NCBI RefSeq assembly: GCF_006440775.1
Contig: NZ_VFTZ01000032.1
Coordinates: 1 to 50,092 of the forward strand
Source of the DNA: Mesorhizobium sp. B2-7-2
GTDB taxonomy: Bacteria; Pseudomonadota; Alphaproteobacteria; Rhizobiales; Rhizobiaceae
Direction of reading: 5' to 3'
DNA: 50,092 nucleotides
Of the stretch, positions 32,796 through 43,751 are shown in pieces (positions within the stretch are counted from its first letter, which is position 1; each line of letters begins with the position of its first letter). Below the pieces are notes generated by a model. It did not search any database. It saw only the letters and a program-made list of their open reading frames with translations, and had not been told where the DNA came from. The position numbers and the translations under genes are program-made.

Positions 32796-33092
32796 TCAAC
32801 ACGACAGCGCGATCGTCGCGTGGTTCATGGCGACGCTGGCCGGCTCGATCGCCTGCACGGCTTCGCTGCCGCCGATCTCGGCCATAATGCGGTCGGCCGC
32901 CGCCTGGGCCTGTTCCATGCTCTGCCAGCGCACCACATCCACCCAGCTTCCATCCTCGCGCCGGCCGAGATGCCGGCTGAGGAAGCCCGGCTGCCGGGCA
33001 AGCCAGTCGGTGATGACGCCGTTGCTGGCGACAAAGCCGGCTTCGGCGTCGGGCTTGAGGCGGAAAGTGACGATTTCCAGGGTTTCGGTCAT
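32796..33092 (-). CDS. Small dimeric alpha/beta-barrel protein (ABM-like)
   Basis: The 98-residue product begins MTETLEIVTFRLKPDAEAGF and contains the pattern WLARQPGFLSRHLGRREDGS followed by WVDVVRWQSMEQAQAA. That is the layout of antibiotic-biosynthesis-monooxygenase-like ferredoxin folds. Such proteins often act as small oxygenases or ligand-binding dimers; catalysis cannot be inferred here. GGAGAG precedes the ATG at 33092. Confidence 0.78.
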   Translation of the reverse strand: MTETLEIVTFRLKPDAEAGFVASNGVITDWLARQPGFLSRHLGRREDGSWVDVVRWQSMEQAQAAADRIMAEIGGSEAVQAIEPASVAMNHATIALSC

Positions 33093-33232
33093 GAGACTCT
33101 CCAACGGGCCGTTTCGCCAGTCTTATGGCATGGTCGGCGACAAGGTTCTGTCAGTAGAGGTGGTGCCGGGCCGCTCATGGCCGCGCTCGCTTGCGAAGCG
33201 TTGCTGTTTTGGCTAAGGAGGCCGCATTCCGG

Positions 33233-33252
33233 CGCCGGGCTTAAACCCGGCG
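33233..33252 (+). terminator. Hairpin in the lysC leader
   Basis: CGCCGGG (33233-33239) pairs with CCCGGCG (33246-33252) around CTTAAA, followed by TTTCCTCTC. It lies 52 bp before the lysC ATG. It could be an attenuator or upstream stop, but the T-run is poor and no leader peptide was found. Confidence 0.4.
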
Positions 33253-33304
33253 TTTCCTCTCGTTCCGGGCTCGAGCCGGCTTCAGTCAAAGGCATTTCGC
33301 TTCC

Positions 33305-34558
33305 ATGGCGCGTATCGTGATGAAATTCGGCGGAACCTCGGTCGCCGACATCGCCCGCATCCGCAATGTGGCGCGCCATGTCAAACGCGAGGTCGATGCC
33401 GGCCACGAGGTTGCCGTGGTGGTCTCGGCCATGGCCGGCAAGACCAACGAGCTGGTCGGCTGGACCCGCGAGGCCTCGCCCATGCACGACGCGCGCGAAT
33501 ATGACGCGGTTGTCGCGTCGGGCGAGCAGGTTACCGCCGGTCTCCTGGCGATCACGCTGCAGAACATGGGCATCCATGCACGATCCTGGCAGGGCTGGCA
33601 GATCCCGATCAAGACCGACAATGCGCATGGTGCGGCGCGCATCCTCGATATCGACGGCGCCTTCCTGATCAAGCGCTTCGGCGAGGGCCAGGTGGCCGTC
33701 ATCGCCGGTTTCCAGGGCATCGGCCCGGACAACCGCATCGCGACGCTCGGCCGCGGCGGCTCCGACACCAGCGCCGTGGCGATCGCCGCTGCCGTCAAGG
33801 CCGACCGTTGCGACATCTATACCGATGTCGACGGCGTCTATACGACCGACCCTCGTATCGAGCCGAAAGCCCGTCGGCTGGCCAAGATTTCGTTCGAGGA
33901 AATGCTCGAAATGGCTTCGCTCGGCGCCAAGGTGCTGCAGGTGCGCTCGGTCGAGCTTGCCATGGTACACAGGGTGCGTACCTTCGTGCGGTCGTCCTTC
34001 GACGATCCCGACGCGCCCGGAATGGGGGATTTGCTCAATCCGCCCGGAACGCTTATTTGCGACGAGGAAGAGATCGTGGAACAGCAGGTCGTCACCGGAA
34101 TTGCCTACGCCAAGGACGAAGCGCAGATTTCGCTGCGCCGCGTCGGCGACCGTCCAGGCGTTGCCGCCGGCATCTTCGGCCCGCTGGCCGAGGCCAACAT
34201 CAATGTCGACATGATCGTCCAGAACATCTCCGAGGACGGCAAGTTCACCGATATGACCTTCACCGTGCCGTCCGGCGACGTCGACAAGGCGCTTGCCGTG
34301 CTGGAGAGGCTGAAACCCGATGTCGGCTACGATGTCGTCCAGTCGGAAGCCGGCATGTCGAAGGTCTCGGTCATCGGCATCGGCATGCGCAGCCACGCCG
34401 GCGTCGCCGCCACCGCCTTCAAGGCGCTGGCCGACAAGGCGATCAACATCCGCGCCATCACCACTTCCGAGATCAAAATCTCGATACTGATCGACGGTCC
34501 CTATACGGAACTTGCAGTTCGTACTTTGCATTCCGTCTACGGGCTCGATAAGCAATAG
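33305..34558 (+). CDS. lysC: Aspartate kinase
   Basis: The 417-residue enzyme catalyses the first step of the aspartate family pathway to lysine, threonine and methionine. The kinase signature KFGGTSVAD is at residues 7-15, and GRGGSDTSAVAIAAA and DIYTDVDGVYTTDPR follow. Two C-terminal ACT domains (from about 265 to the end, including AGVAATAFKALADKAINI) indicate feedback inhibition by lysine and/or threonine. There is no internal beta-subunit start with a clear binding site. It is followed by ptsP. No lysine riboswitch was found in the leader. Confidence 0.96.
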   Translation: MARIVMKFGGTSVADIARIRNVARHVKREVDAGHEVAVVVSAMAGKTNELVGWTREASPMHDAREYDAVVASGEQVTAGLLAITLQNMGIHARSWQGWQIPIKTDNAHGAARILDIDGAFLIKRFGEGQVAVIAGFQGIGPDNRIATLGRGGSDTSAVAIAAAVKADRCDIYTDVDGVYTTDPRIEPKARRLAKISFEEMLEMASLGAKVLQVRSVELAMVHRVRTFVRSSFDDPDAPGMGDLLNPPGTLICDEEEIVEQQVVTGIAYAKDEAQISLRRVGDRPGVAAGIFGPLAEANINVDMIVQNISEDGKFTDMTFTVPSGDVDKALAVLERLKPDVGYDVVQSEAGMSKVSVIGIGMRSHAGVAATAFKALADKAINIRAITTSEIKISILIDGPYTELAVRTLHSVYGLDKQ

Positions 34559-34641
34559 CAAGAACTGAGTCAGTTGTTGCGTGAGCGCCGGCCGCGGGAG
34601 AAACTGCGGCGGGCGAAATGCCCATTGGAGAACAAGCCGCG

Positions 34642-36912
34642 ATGCGTGATACGGCCAGTGGCCCGCGCGTTCTGCTCAAACGGCTTCGCGAGCTCATGCA
34701 GGAGCCGCTGGAGCCGCAGGAGCGGCTCGACCGCATCGTGCGCGACATCGCCTCCAACATGGTCGCCGAAGTCTGCTCGCTCTATGTGCTGCGCGCGGAT
34801 TCGGTGCTCGAGCTCTACGCCACCGAGGGTCTGAACCCCAACGCCGTCCACCTGGCGCAGCTGCGGCTCGGGCAGGGCCTGGTCGGCACGATCGCCGCCA
34901 GCGCGCGACCGCTCAACCTCTCCAACGCGCAGGAGCATCCGGCTTTCGCCTACCTGCCGGAGACGGGCGAAGAGATCTACAACTCCTTCCTCGGCGTGCC
35001 GGTGCTGCGGGCAGGGCGCACGCTGGGCGTGCTGGTGGTGCAGAACAAGACCATGCGCCATTACCGCGACGACGAGGTCGAGGCGCTGGAAACGACGGCG
35101 ATGGTGATCGCCGAGATGATCGCCACCGGCGATCTCGCCCGCCTGACCAAGCCGGGGCTGGAGCTCGATCTGCGCCGCCCGGTGAGCTTCACCGGCCTTT
35201 CCTTCAACGAGGGCGTCGGGCTCGGCCATGTCGTGCTGCACGAGCCGCGCATCGTCGTCACCAACCTCTTCAACGAGGACAGCGAGGAGGAGGTGCGCCG
35301 GCTGCAGTCCTCACTCGGCTCGCTCCGGCTCTCCATCGACGACATGCTGGAGCGGCGCGAGGTCGCGTTCGAGGGCGAGCACCGCGAGGTGCTCGAGGCC
35401 TATCGCATGTTCGCGAACGACAGCGGTTGGGTGCGGCGGCTGGAAGAGGCGATCCGCAACGGCCTGACGGCGGAAGCCGCCGTCGAAAAGGTGCAGAGCG
35501 ACATGCGCGCCCGCATGCTGCACATGACCGACCCTTATCTGCGCGAGCGGATGAGCGATTTCGACGACCTCGCCAACCGGCTGCTGCGCCAGTTGATGGG
35601 ACGCGGTCCGGAAGATGTCGCGGCCTCGCTGCCCAAGGACGCCATCATCGTCGCCCGCTCGATGGGCGCGGCCGAGCTGCTCGACTATCCGCGCGACAAG
35701 CTGCGCGGCCTGGTGCTGGAGGACGGCGCTGCCACCAGCCACGTCGTGATCGTCGCGCGCGCCATGGGCATTCCCGTCGCCGGACAAATGAAGGGCGCCG
35801 TTTCCATGGCGGAAAACGGCGACGCCATCATCGTTGACGGCGAAGAAGGCACCATCCATCTCAGGCCGCAATCCGACCTGGAAGCCGCCTATGCCGAAAA
35901 AGTCCGCTTCAGGGCGCGGCGGCAGGAGGTCTATCGCGAGCTGCGCAAGAAGCCGTCGCTGACCAAGGACGGGGTTCCGGTCGATCTCCTGATGAATGCG
36001 GGCCTTGCTGTCGACCTGCCGCAGCTGACCGAATCGGGCGCCGCCGGCATCGGACTGTTCCGCACCGAGCTGCAGTTCATGGTCGCCTCGACCTTCCCCC
36101 GCGCCGAGGCGCAGGAACGGCTTTACCGCGACGTGCTCGAGGCGGCGCGCGGCAAACCGGTCACCTTCCGCACCATCGACATCGGTGGCGACAAGGTGCT
36201 GCCCTATTTCAAGGGCGCGGTGCAGGAAGAGAACCCGGCGCTGGGCTGGCGGGCGATCCGGCTCACCCTCGACCGTCCCGGCCTGCTCAGGACGCAGATA
36301 CGGGCGCTGCTGAAGGCCAGCGGCGGCCGCGAGCTGAAGCTGATGCTGCCGATGGTCACCGAGCTGTCGGAAATCGCGCAGGCGCGCGAGATCATCGACC
36401 GCGAGGTCCGGCATCTGTCGCGCTTTGCGCATCACCTGCCCACCAGCCTCAAGCTCGGCGCGATGCTGGAAGTGCCGTCGCTGCTGTTCCAGCTCGACGA
36501 ATTGATGAAGGCGGTGGATTTCGTTTCTGTCGGCTCCAACGACCTCTTCCAGTTCGTCATGGCCGTCGATCGCGGCAATACCCAGCTCGCCGACCGCTTC
36601 GACAACCTGTCGACGCCGTTTCTGAGGGTGCTGAAGACGATCGCCGATGCCGGCGTGCGCAACGACACCCCGGTGACGCTCTGCGGCGAGCTGGCCGGCA
36701 AGCCGATCTCGGCCATGGCGCTGATCGGCCTGGGCTTCCGCTCGATCTCGATGTCGCCGGCCTCGATCGGCCCGGTCAAGGCGATGCTGACCGAGCTGCC
36801 GCTGCAGGAACTGAAGGCCTTTTTCGACGACAATCTGATGGCGCCCAGCCAGAAATTGCCAATGCGAGCCTTGCTGCAGGCCTTTGCAGACGATCGTTCG
36901 ATTCCGCTATAG
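34642..36912 (+). CDS. ptsP: Phosphoenolpyruvate-protein phosphotransferase PtsP (EI-Ntr)
   Basis: The 756-residue enzyme begins the nitrogen-type phosphotransferase chain (EI-Ntr to NPr to EIIA-Ntr), which regulates metabolism rather than sugar transport. A GAF domain (about 20-165) is followed by the enzyme I body. The phosphorylated histidine is H367 in DGAATSHVVIVARAMG. The PEP-binding TIM-barrel carries GIGLFRTELQFM, FRTIDIGGDKVLPY, VGSNDLFQFVMAVDRGN and TLCGELAG with the active cysteine. The start at 34642 (MRDTASGPRVLLKRLREL) agrees with family length and has GGAG upstream; 34618 is an alternative. It follows lysC and precedes prfA, a conserved order. Confidence 0.95.
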   Translation: MRDTASGPRVLLKRLRELMQEPLEPQERLDRIVRDIASNMVAEVCSLYVLRADSVLELYATEGLNPNAVHLAQLRLGQGLVGTIAASARPLNLSNAQEHPAFAYLPETGEEIYNSFLGVPVLRAGRTLGVLVVQNKTMRHYRDDEVEALETTAMVIAEMIATGDLARLTKPGLELDLRRPVSFTGLSFNEGVGLGHVVLHEPRIVVTNLFNEDSEEEVRRLQSSLGSLRLSIDDMLERREVAFEGEHREVLEAYRMFANDSGWVRRLEEAIRNGLTAEAAVEKVQSDMRARMLHMTDPYLRERMSDFDDLANRLLRQLMGRGPEDVAASLPKDAIIVARSMGAAELLDYPRDKLRGLVLEDGAATSHVVIVARAMGIPVAGQMKGAVSMAENGDAIIVDGEEGTIHLRPQSDLEAAYAEKVRFRARRQEVYRELRKKPSLTKDGVPVDLLMNAGLAVDLPQLTESGAAGIGLFRTELQFMVASTFPRAEAQERLYRDVLEAARGKPVTFRTIDIGGDKVLPYFKGAVQEENPALGWRAIRLTLDRPGLLRTQIRALLKASGGRELKLMLPMVTELSEIAQAREIIDREVRHLSRFAHHLPTSLKLGAMLEVPSLLFQLDELMKAVDFVSVGSNDLFQFVMAVDRGNTQLADRFDNLSTPFLRVLKTIADAGVRNDTPVTLCGELAGKPISAMALIGLGFRSISMSPASIGPVKAMLTELPLQELKAFFDDNLMAPSQKLPMRALLQAFADDRSIPL

Positions 36913-36921
36913 CACTGAATC

Positions 36922-38001
36922 ATGATCAACCTGCCCCGCGACCGTATGGATCAAGTCGTCAAGCGTTTCGACATGCTCGAGGCGCAGATGGCGGCCGGAC
37001 CCGCCGCCGATCAATATGTGAAGATGGCTTCGGAATATGCCGACATCCAGGAGATGGTGGGCAAGATCCGGGCGCTGCGCGCCGCCGAGCAGGAGCAGGC
37101 GGATCTCGAGGCGATGCTTGCCGACAAAGCGACCGATGCCGATATGCGCGCGCTGGCCGAGGCGGACCTGCCGGAGGTCGAGAGCCGCATCGAGACGCTG
37201 AAGAAGGACATCCAGATCCTGCTGCTGCCCAAGGATGCGGCCGACGAGAGGAACGCCATCCTCGAAATCCGCGCCGGCACCGGCGGCGACGAGGCGGCCT
37301 TGTTCGCCGGCGATCTCTTTCGCATGTATGAGCGCTATGCCGCCTCGCGCGGCTGGCGCTTCGAGGTGGTATCGGCGAGCGAGGGCGAGGTCGGCGGCTA
37401 CAAGGAAATCATCGCCGCGGTGTCGGGCAAGGGCGTGTTTGCGCATCTGAAGTTCGAATCCGGCGTGCACCGCGTGCAGCGCGTGCCGGAAACCGAGGCC
37501 GGCGGGCGCATCCACACCTCGGCCGCGACCGTCGCCGTGCTGCCCGAGGCCGAGGAGGTCGATATCGAAATCCGGGCGGAGGACATCCGCATCGATACGA
37601 TGCGGGCCTCCGGCTCGGGCGGCCAGCACGTCAACACCACCGATTCGGCGGTTCGCATCACCCATTTGCCGACCGGCATCATGGTGGTGCAGGCGGAAAA
37701 GTCGCAGCACCAGAACCGGGCGCGCGCCATGCAGATCCTGAGGGCCAGACTCTACGATCTCGAGCGCAGCCGCGCGGATGAGGAGCGCTCGTCGTCGCGA
37801 AAATCGCAGGTCGGCTCGGGCGACCGGTCGGAGCGCATCCGCACCTACAATTTCCCGCAAGGCCGTGTCACCGACCACCGCATCAACCTCACGCTCTACA
37901 AGCTCGACCGGGTGATGATGGGCGAGTTGGACGAGATCGTCGGCGCGCTGATCGCCGACCATCAGTCGAAGCTGCTTGCCGATATGAGCCTCGATGGCTG
38001 A
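36922..38001 (+). CDS. prfA: Peptide chain release factor 1
   Basis: The 359-residue factor ends translation at UAA and UAG. The stop-codon reading tripeptide is PET at 189-191 (RVQRVPETEAGGR), corresponding to the usual PxT. The catalytic GGQ is at 233-235 (SGSGGQHVNTTDSAVR), whose glutamine is methylated by PrmC. The overlap of 8 bp with prmC couples the two products. It starts 9 bp after the ptsP stop. Confidence 0.97.
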   Translation: MINLPRDRMDQVVKRFDMLEAQMAAGPAADQYVKMASEYADIQEMVGKIRALRAAEQEQADLEAMLADKATDADMRALAEADLPEVESRIETLKKDIQILLLPKDAADERNAILEIRAGTGGDEAALFAGDLFRMYERYAASRGWRFEVVSASEGEVGGYKEIIAAVSGKGVFAHLKFESGVHRVQRVPETEAGGRIHTSAATVAVLPEAEEVDIEIRAEDIRIDTMRASGSGGQHVNTTDSAVRITHLPTGIMVVQAEKSQHQNRARAMQILRARLYDLERSRADEERSSSRKSQVGSGDRSERIRTYNFPQGRVTDHRINLTLYKLDRVMMGELDEIVGALIADHQSKLLADMSLDG

Positions 38002-38863
38002 TCGACTGCCCGCCGCGCTCGGACCGCTGCTCAGGGCAGCGCGCGAGCGTCTGGCCATAGCCGGCATCGACGATCCGGCGCTCGATTCGCGGCTGATCGT
38101 CGAGCATTTCTCGGGCACGACCCGTACCCAGGCCATCGCCGAACCGGGACAAGAGGTGGGTTCGGCGGCGCTTTCGGCCATCGAAGCGGCCCTGAGGCGT
38201 CGCGTCGCAGGCGAGCCGGTGCACCGTATCCTCGGCTACCGCGAATTCTACGGTTTGCGCCTGTCGCTTTCGCCGGAGACGCTGGAGCCCCGGCCGGACA
38301 CCGAGACGCTGGTTGACGCCGTCCTGCCCTTTGCGCGGGCAACGGCCGAAAGGCTTGGCGAATGCCGCATTCTCGATCTCGGCACGGGCACCGGCGCCAT
38401 CGCGCTGGCGCTGCTCAGCGCCGTTCCGGCGGCCACCGCGACGGGCGTCGACATTTCGCTCGGCGCATTGGCGGTTGCGGCCGGAAACGCCCGGGCCCTG
38501 GGGCTCGGCGAACGCTTCAAAGCCTTGCATTCCAACTGGTTCGAAAAAGTTTCGGGCCACTACCATGTAATTGCCTCGAACCCTCCCTATATACCCAGTC
38601 GAGACATCGGAAATCTGCAGGACGAGGTCCGCGATTTCGACCCGCACCGGGCCCTCGACGGTGGTGCGGACGGTTTGGACCCCTATCGGGTCATTGCCGC
38701 TGAAGCGGCGGAATTTCTGCAAGCGCAAGGCAAGGTAGCGGTCGAGATCGGCCATACGCAGAAAAACGAGGTCACCGGGATATTCGCGGCAGCCGGCTAT
38801 GTGTTAACCGGGTCACATCGCGATCTCGGCGGCAATGACAGAGTTCTGGTGTTCGAGCGTTGA
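37994..38863 (+). CDS. prmC: Release factor glutamine methyltransferase PrmC
   Basis: The 289-residue enzyme methylates the GGQ glutamine of release factors. SAM motif DLGTGTG is at 128-134 and the catalytic NPPY at 196-199 (IASNPPYIPSRDI). The N-terminal helical domain that holds the release factor is present. It overlaps the end of prfA, its substrate gene. Confidence 0.95.
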   Translation: MADRLPAALGPLLRAARERLAIAGIDDPALDSRLIVEHFSGTTRTQAIAEPGQEVGSAALSAIEAALRRRVAGEPVHRILGYREFYGLRLSLSPETLEPRPDTETLVDAVLPFARATAERLGECRILDLGTGTGAIALALLSAVPAATATGVDISLGALAVAAGNARALGLGERFKALHSNWFEKVSGHYHVIASNPPYIPSRDIGNLQDEVRDFDPHRALDGGADGLDPYRVIAAEAAEFLQAQGKVAVEIGHTQKNEVTGIFAAAGYVLTGSHRDLGGNDRVLVFER

Positions 38864-39176
38864 AAGCCCTGATGCAGTGCGAAAAAACCGCTTGGCAATA
38901 CCGGGGAATGCAGTTAGGGTCCGGCTCAACCGGATGAGACGAAGCAGGCAGTGCTCCCAGCGATTCGGTTTTCCTTGGAAATAGCTGCCTTCTTGCGCAA
39001 ACGACGCCCAAGCTTCGTGCGGGAATCATCCGGCAAGTGATGTAACCGGGACAGGATGACACGTGGCGCCAACGCAATTGATGCGGGCGAACGCCGGTGA
39101 AGAGACGAAGCGGCTGGCTGCATGAGCGCCACCGTTCGTGAAGAGTTTTTCGAAAATTCACTATGAAGAGAGTCTA
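38864..39176. other. 313-bp intergenic region prmC to DUF4167
   Basis: I see no gene here. A small stem-loop, TCCGG-CTCAA-CCGGA (38920-38934), follows prmC but has no T-run. The region is less regular in codon structure and presumably holds the promoter of the DUF4167 gene; no confident -35/-10 pair was recognised. Confidence 0.5.
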
Positions 39177-40202
39177 ATGAGGCCACAACAGCAGAACAGG
39201 CGCATGCGCGGTCGCAACAACAATGGCGGCGGTGGCAACAACAACAACCGCAAGGGGCCGAACCCCCTGACCCGCAACTACGAAAGCAACGGCCCGGACG
39301 TGAAAATCCGCGGATCGGCTCAACAGATCGCCGAGAAATACGCCACACTCGCCCGCGACGCGCAAAGCTCCGGCGACCGGGTTATGGCGGAGAACTACCT
39401 CCAGCACGCCGAGCATTACAATCGCATCATTGCCGCCGCGCAGGCGCAGATGCCGATCCAGAACGCCCAGCAGAATCGCGACGATTTCGACGACGATATG
39501 GACGAGGATCGCGAGGAGTTCGACAATATCGGCAACAACGGCGCCGATGCGCCGGGCACGGCGAGCGGCTCCGGCCCGCAGCCGGTGATCGAAGGCACGC
39601 CGGCGGAACTCGCCTACAACCAGGAAAACGGCCGCGACAACAACAGCCGCCGCGACAACAACCAGCGCGACAACAATGGCCGCGACCGGCATCGTGACCG
39701 CCGCAACGGCGGCGGCCAGTATGGCCAGAACGGTCAGCGTGGCGAAAACGCCCAGCGCGGCGAGCAGGGCGGCCAGCAGTTCGACCAGAACCGCCGCAAT
39801 GAGGGACAGGCGCAGCCCGAGGCGACCGGCGAGGCTGGTTCACAGGCCGAGCAGGCGCCGCAGTTCGACAGTTTCTCGCCGGCGGCCCTTGCCGCACAGG
39901 CCGAGCTCAACGAAGCCGCCCAGGACAATGGCGGCCGCCGCCCGCGGCGTCCGCGGCGTCCCCGCGGCAGCTATGCCGACCAGGCCGGTGGCGGGCAGGG
40001 CGACCGGCCGGAGGGCTCGAGCCCCGAAGGTTCCGGTCCCGAAAGTTCAGGCGAAACGCGCAACGCGGCGAACAGTGGCGACGAGGTCGGCGCCAAGCCG
40101 GCCGAAGAGGCGAACCAGGCGAGGGAGCCTGCCGCCAGCGAGCCTGCACCTGTTGTCAACGAAGCTCCCGGCGAGCCTGTAGCTGCCGACGCAAACAACT
40201 GA
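39177..40202 (+). CDS. DUF4167 domain protein with low-complexity tail
   Basis: The 341-residue protein has a conserved N-terminal domain (about residues 1-100): an N/G/R-rich start (RMRGRNNNGGGGNNNNRKG), then GPNPLTRNYESNGPDVKIRG and AENYLQHAEHYNRIIAAAQA. The rest is a long disordered region rich in N, Q, G, R, D and E (for example NNSRRDNNQRDNNGRDRHRD), ending in an acidic, proline-rich tail. DUF4167 is typical of Rhizobiales and its role is unknown. Composition resembles RNA-associated or condensate-forming proteins, which is only an inference. AAGAGAG precedes the ATG. It is followed by a terminator. Confidence 0.88.
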   Translation: MRPQQQNRRMRGRNNNGGGGNNNNRKGPNPLTRNYESNGPDVKIRGSAQQIAEKYATLARDAQSSGDRVMAENYLQHAEHYNRIIAAAQAQMPIQNAQQNRDDFDDDMDEDREEFDNIGNNGADAPGTASGSGPQPVIEGTPAELAYNQENGRDNNSRRDNNQRDNNGRDRHRDRRNGGGQYGQNGQRGENAQRGEQGGQQFDQNRRNEGQAQPEATGEAGSQAEQAPQFDSFSPAALAAQAELNEAAQDNGGRRPRRPRRPRGSYADQAGGGQGDRPEGSSPEGSGPESSGETRNAANSGDEVGAKPAEEANQAREPAASEPAPVVNEAPGEPVAADANN

Positions 40203-40228
40203 TCCAGACGCCAATTCAAGCATCGCTG

Positions 40229-40256
40229 ACGGCGGAGAGAAATCTCCGCCGTTTTT
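40229..40256 (+). terminator. Intrinsic terminator after DUF4167
   Basis: A perfect 10-bp stem pairs ACGGCGGAGA (40229-40238) with TCTCCGCCGT (40243-40252) around a GAAA tetraloop. It is followed by TTTT. Confidence 0.88.
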
Positions 40257-40303
40257 GTATATGCGCGCCTGGGAATATTCTGCATTGATCGACATCAAGG
40301 CGT

Positions 40304-40332
40304 CTTGAGGGACCGTGGCCCATACACCATAT
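40304..40332 (+). promoter_or_regulatory. Heat-shock (sigma-32/RpoH-type) promoter of clpB
   Basis: CTTGAG (40304-40309) and CACCATAT (40325-40332) are separated by 15 bp. They match the sigma-32 boxes CTTGAA and CCCCATNT in five of six and seven of eight positions respectively (N counted as a match). It lies 96 bp before clpB. Confidence 0.55.
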
Positions 40333-40427
40333 CTGTGCTGAACAGGGCTCGGCTCTTTTGAGCGGGTTCGTCACCGCAATCTGATCCGGTGCCGCGAAGC
40401 GGGCCGGTGATGGAAGGAGACAGCGAA

Positions 40428-43034
<2,607 letters not shown>

Positions 43035-43150
43035 TTTCGGGCGAGCTTGAATGAACGCGAAGCGCGTCGCATCGTATGGTGCGGCGCGCTTTGTTATTCG
43101 CAGTGATTGCGCATAATCAGCTGCCGATTCGGATGACCGCGAAGGACTTC

Positions 43151-43531
43151 ATGAAGCTCGACGATTACAACGGCTTCTGCGCTTCATTGCCCGCCACGAC
43201 GCATGTCGTTCAGTGGGGCGGCGCCCATGTCTGGAAGGTCGGCGGCAAGGTGTTCGCCATCGGCGGCTGGAACGAGGGCGGCGAGCTCTTCGTCACCTTC
43301 AAATGTTCCGAGATGGCCTATGACGTGCTGAAAGATCAGCCGGGCTGCCGGCCGGCGCCCTATCTCGCCTCGCGCGGCATGAAATGGATCCAGCGTCAGA
43401 CAAGCCAAAGCATGGATGATGCGGCGCTCGAGGACTATCTGCGAGAGAGCCATCGCCTGGTCGTCCTCAAGCTGACCAGACAGGCACGCAAGGAATTGGG
43501 GCTTGCCGCAGGCCAAAACGCCTCGCGCTGA
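43151..43531 (+). CDS. MmcQ/YjbR-family protein
   Basis: The 126-residue protein matches the small CyaY-like MmcQ/YjbR fold: MKLDDYNGFCASLPATTHVV, WKVGGKVFAIGGW, and YLASRGMKWIQRQTSQSMDD near the middle. Some members bind DNA; the role here is unknown. The ATG at 43151 is preceded by AAGGA seven bases upstream and gives normal family length; longer upstream readings are not favoured. Confidence 0.88.
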   Translation: MKLDDYNGFCASLPATTHVVQWGGAHVWKVGGKVFAIGGWNEGGELFVTFKCSEMAYDVLKDQPGCRPAPYLASRGMKWIQRQTSQSMDDAALEDYLRESHRLVVLKLTRQARKELGLAAGQNASR

Positions 43532-43567
43532 AACGGATATAGTCGATGCGTCTTAGCTTTTGTTTCG

Positions 43568-43615
43568 ATGCATGTCGGTCCCCCGGAACCGCCGCGTATT
43601 CTTGGGGACCTGCAT
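43568..43615. repeat. Rhizobial palindromic element (copy D, degenerate)
   Basis: ATGCATGTCGGTCCCC (43568-43583) faces GGGGACCTGCAT (43604-43615). The arms pair apart from a bulged TGTC. The loop carries GGAACCGCCGCGTATTCTT, the same core as in the other elements of this family. Confidence 0.6.
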
Positions 43616-43751
43616 GAGCTCATATTCCTCAAGGTACCGGAAAACCGCCATCTTCATGCCCGGTTCATGTTGGAATCTTAATTTGGCTAGCTGGTTTGCT
43701 GACGAAGGTTCGCCCGCCAGAAGTCCGAGTCGACCGGAGAGCTTGACCCCC

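Noticed and set aside
33093..33304. Lysine riboswitch upstream of lysC
   Set aside because: The space is short and shows none of the multi-helix junction pattern; only one simple hairpin is visible.
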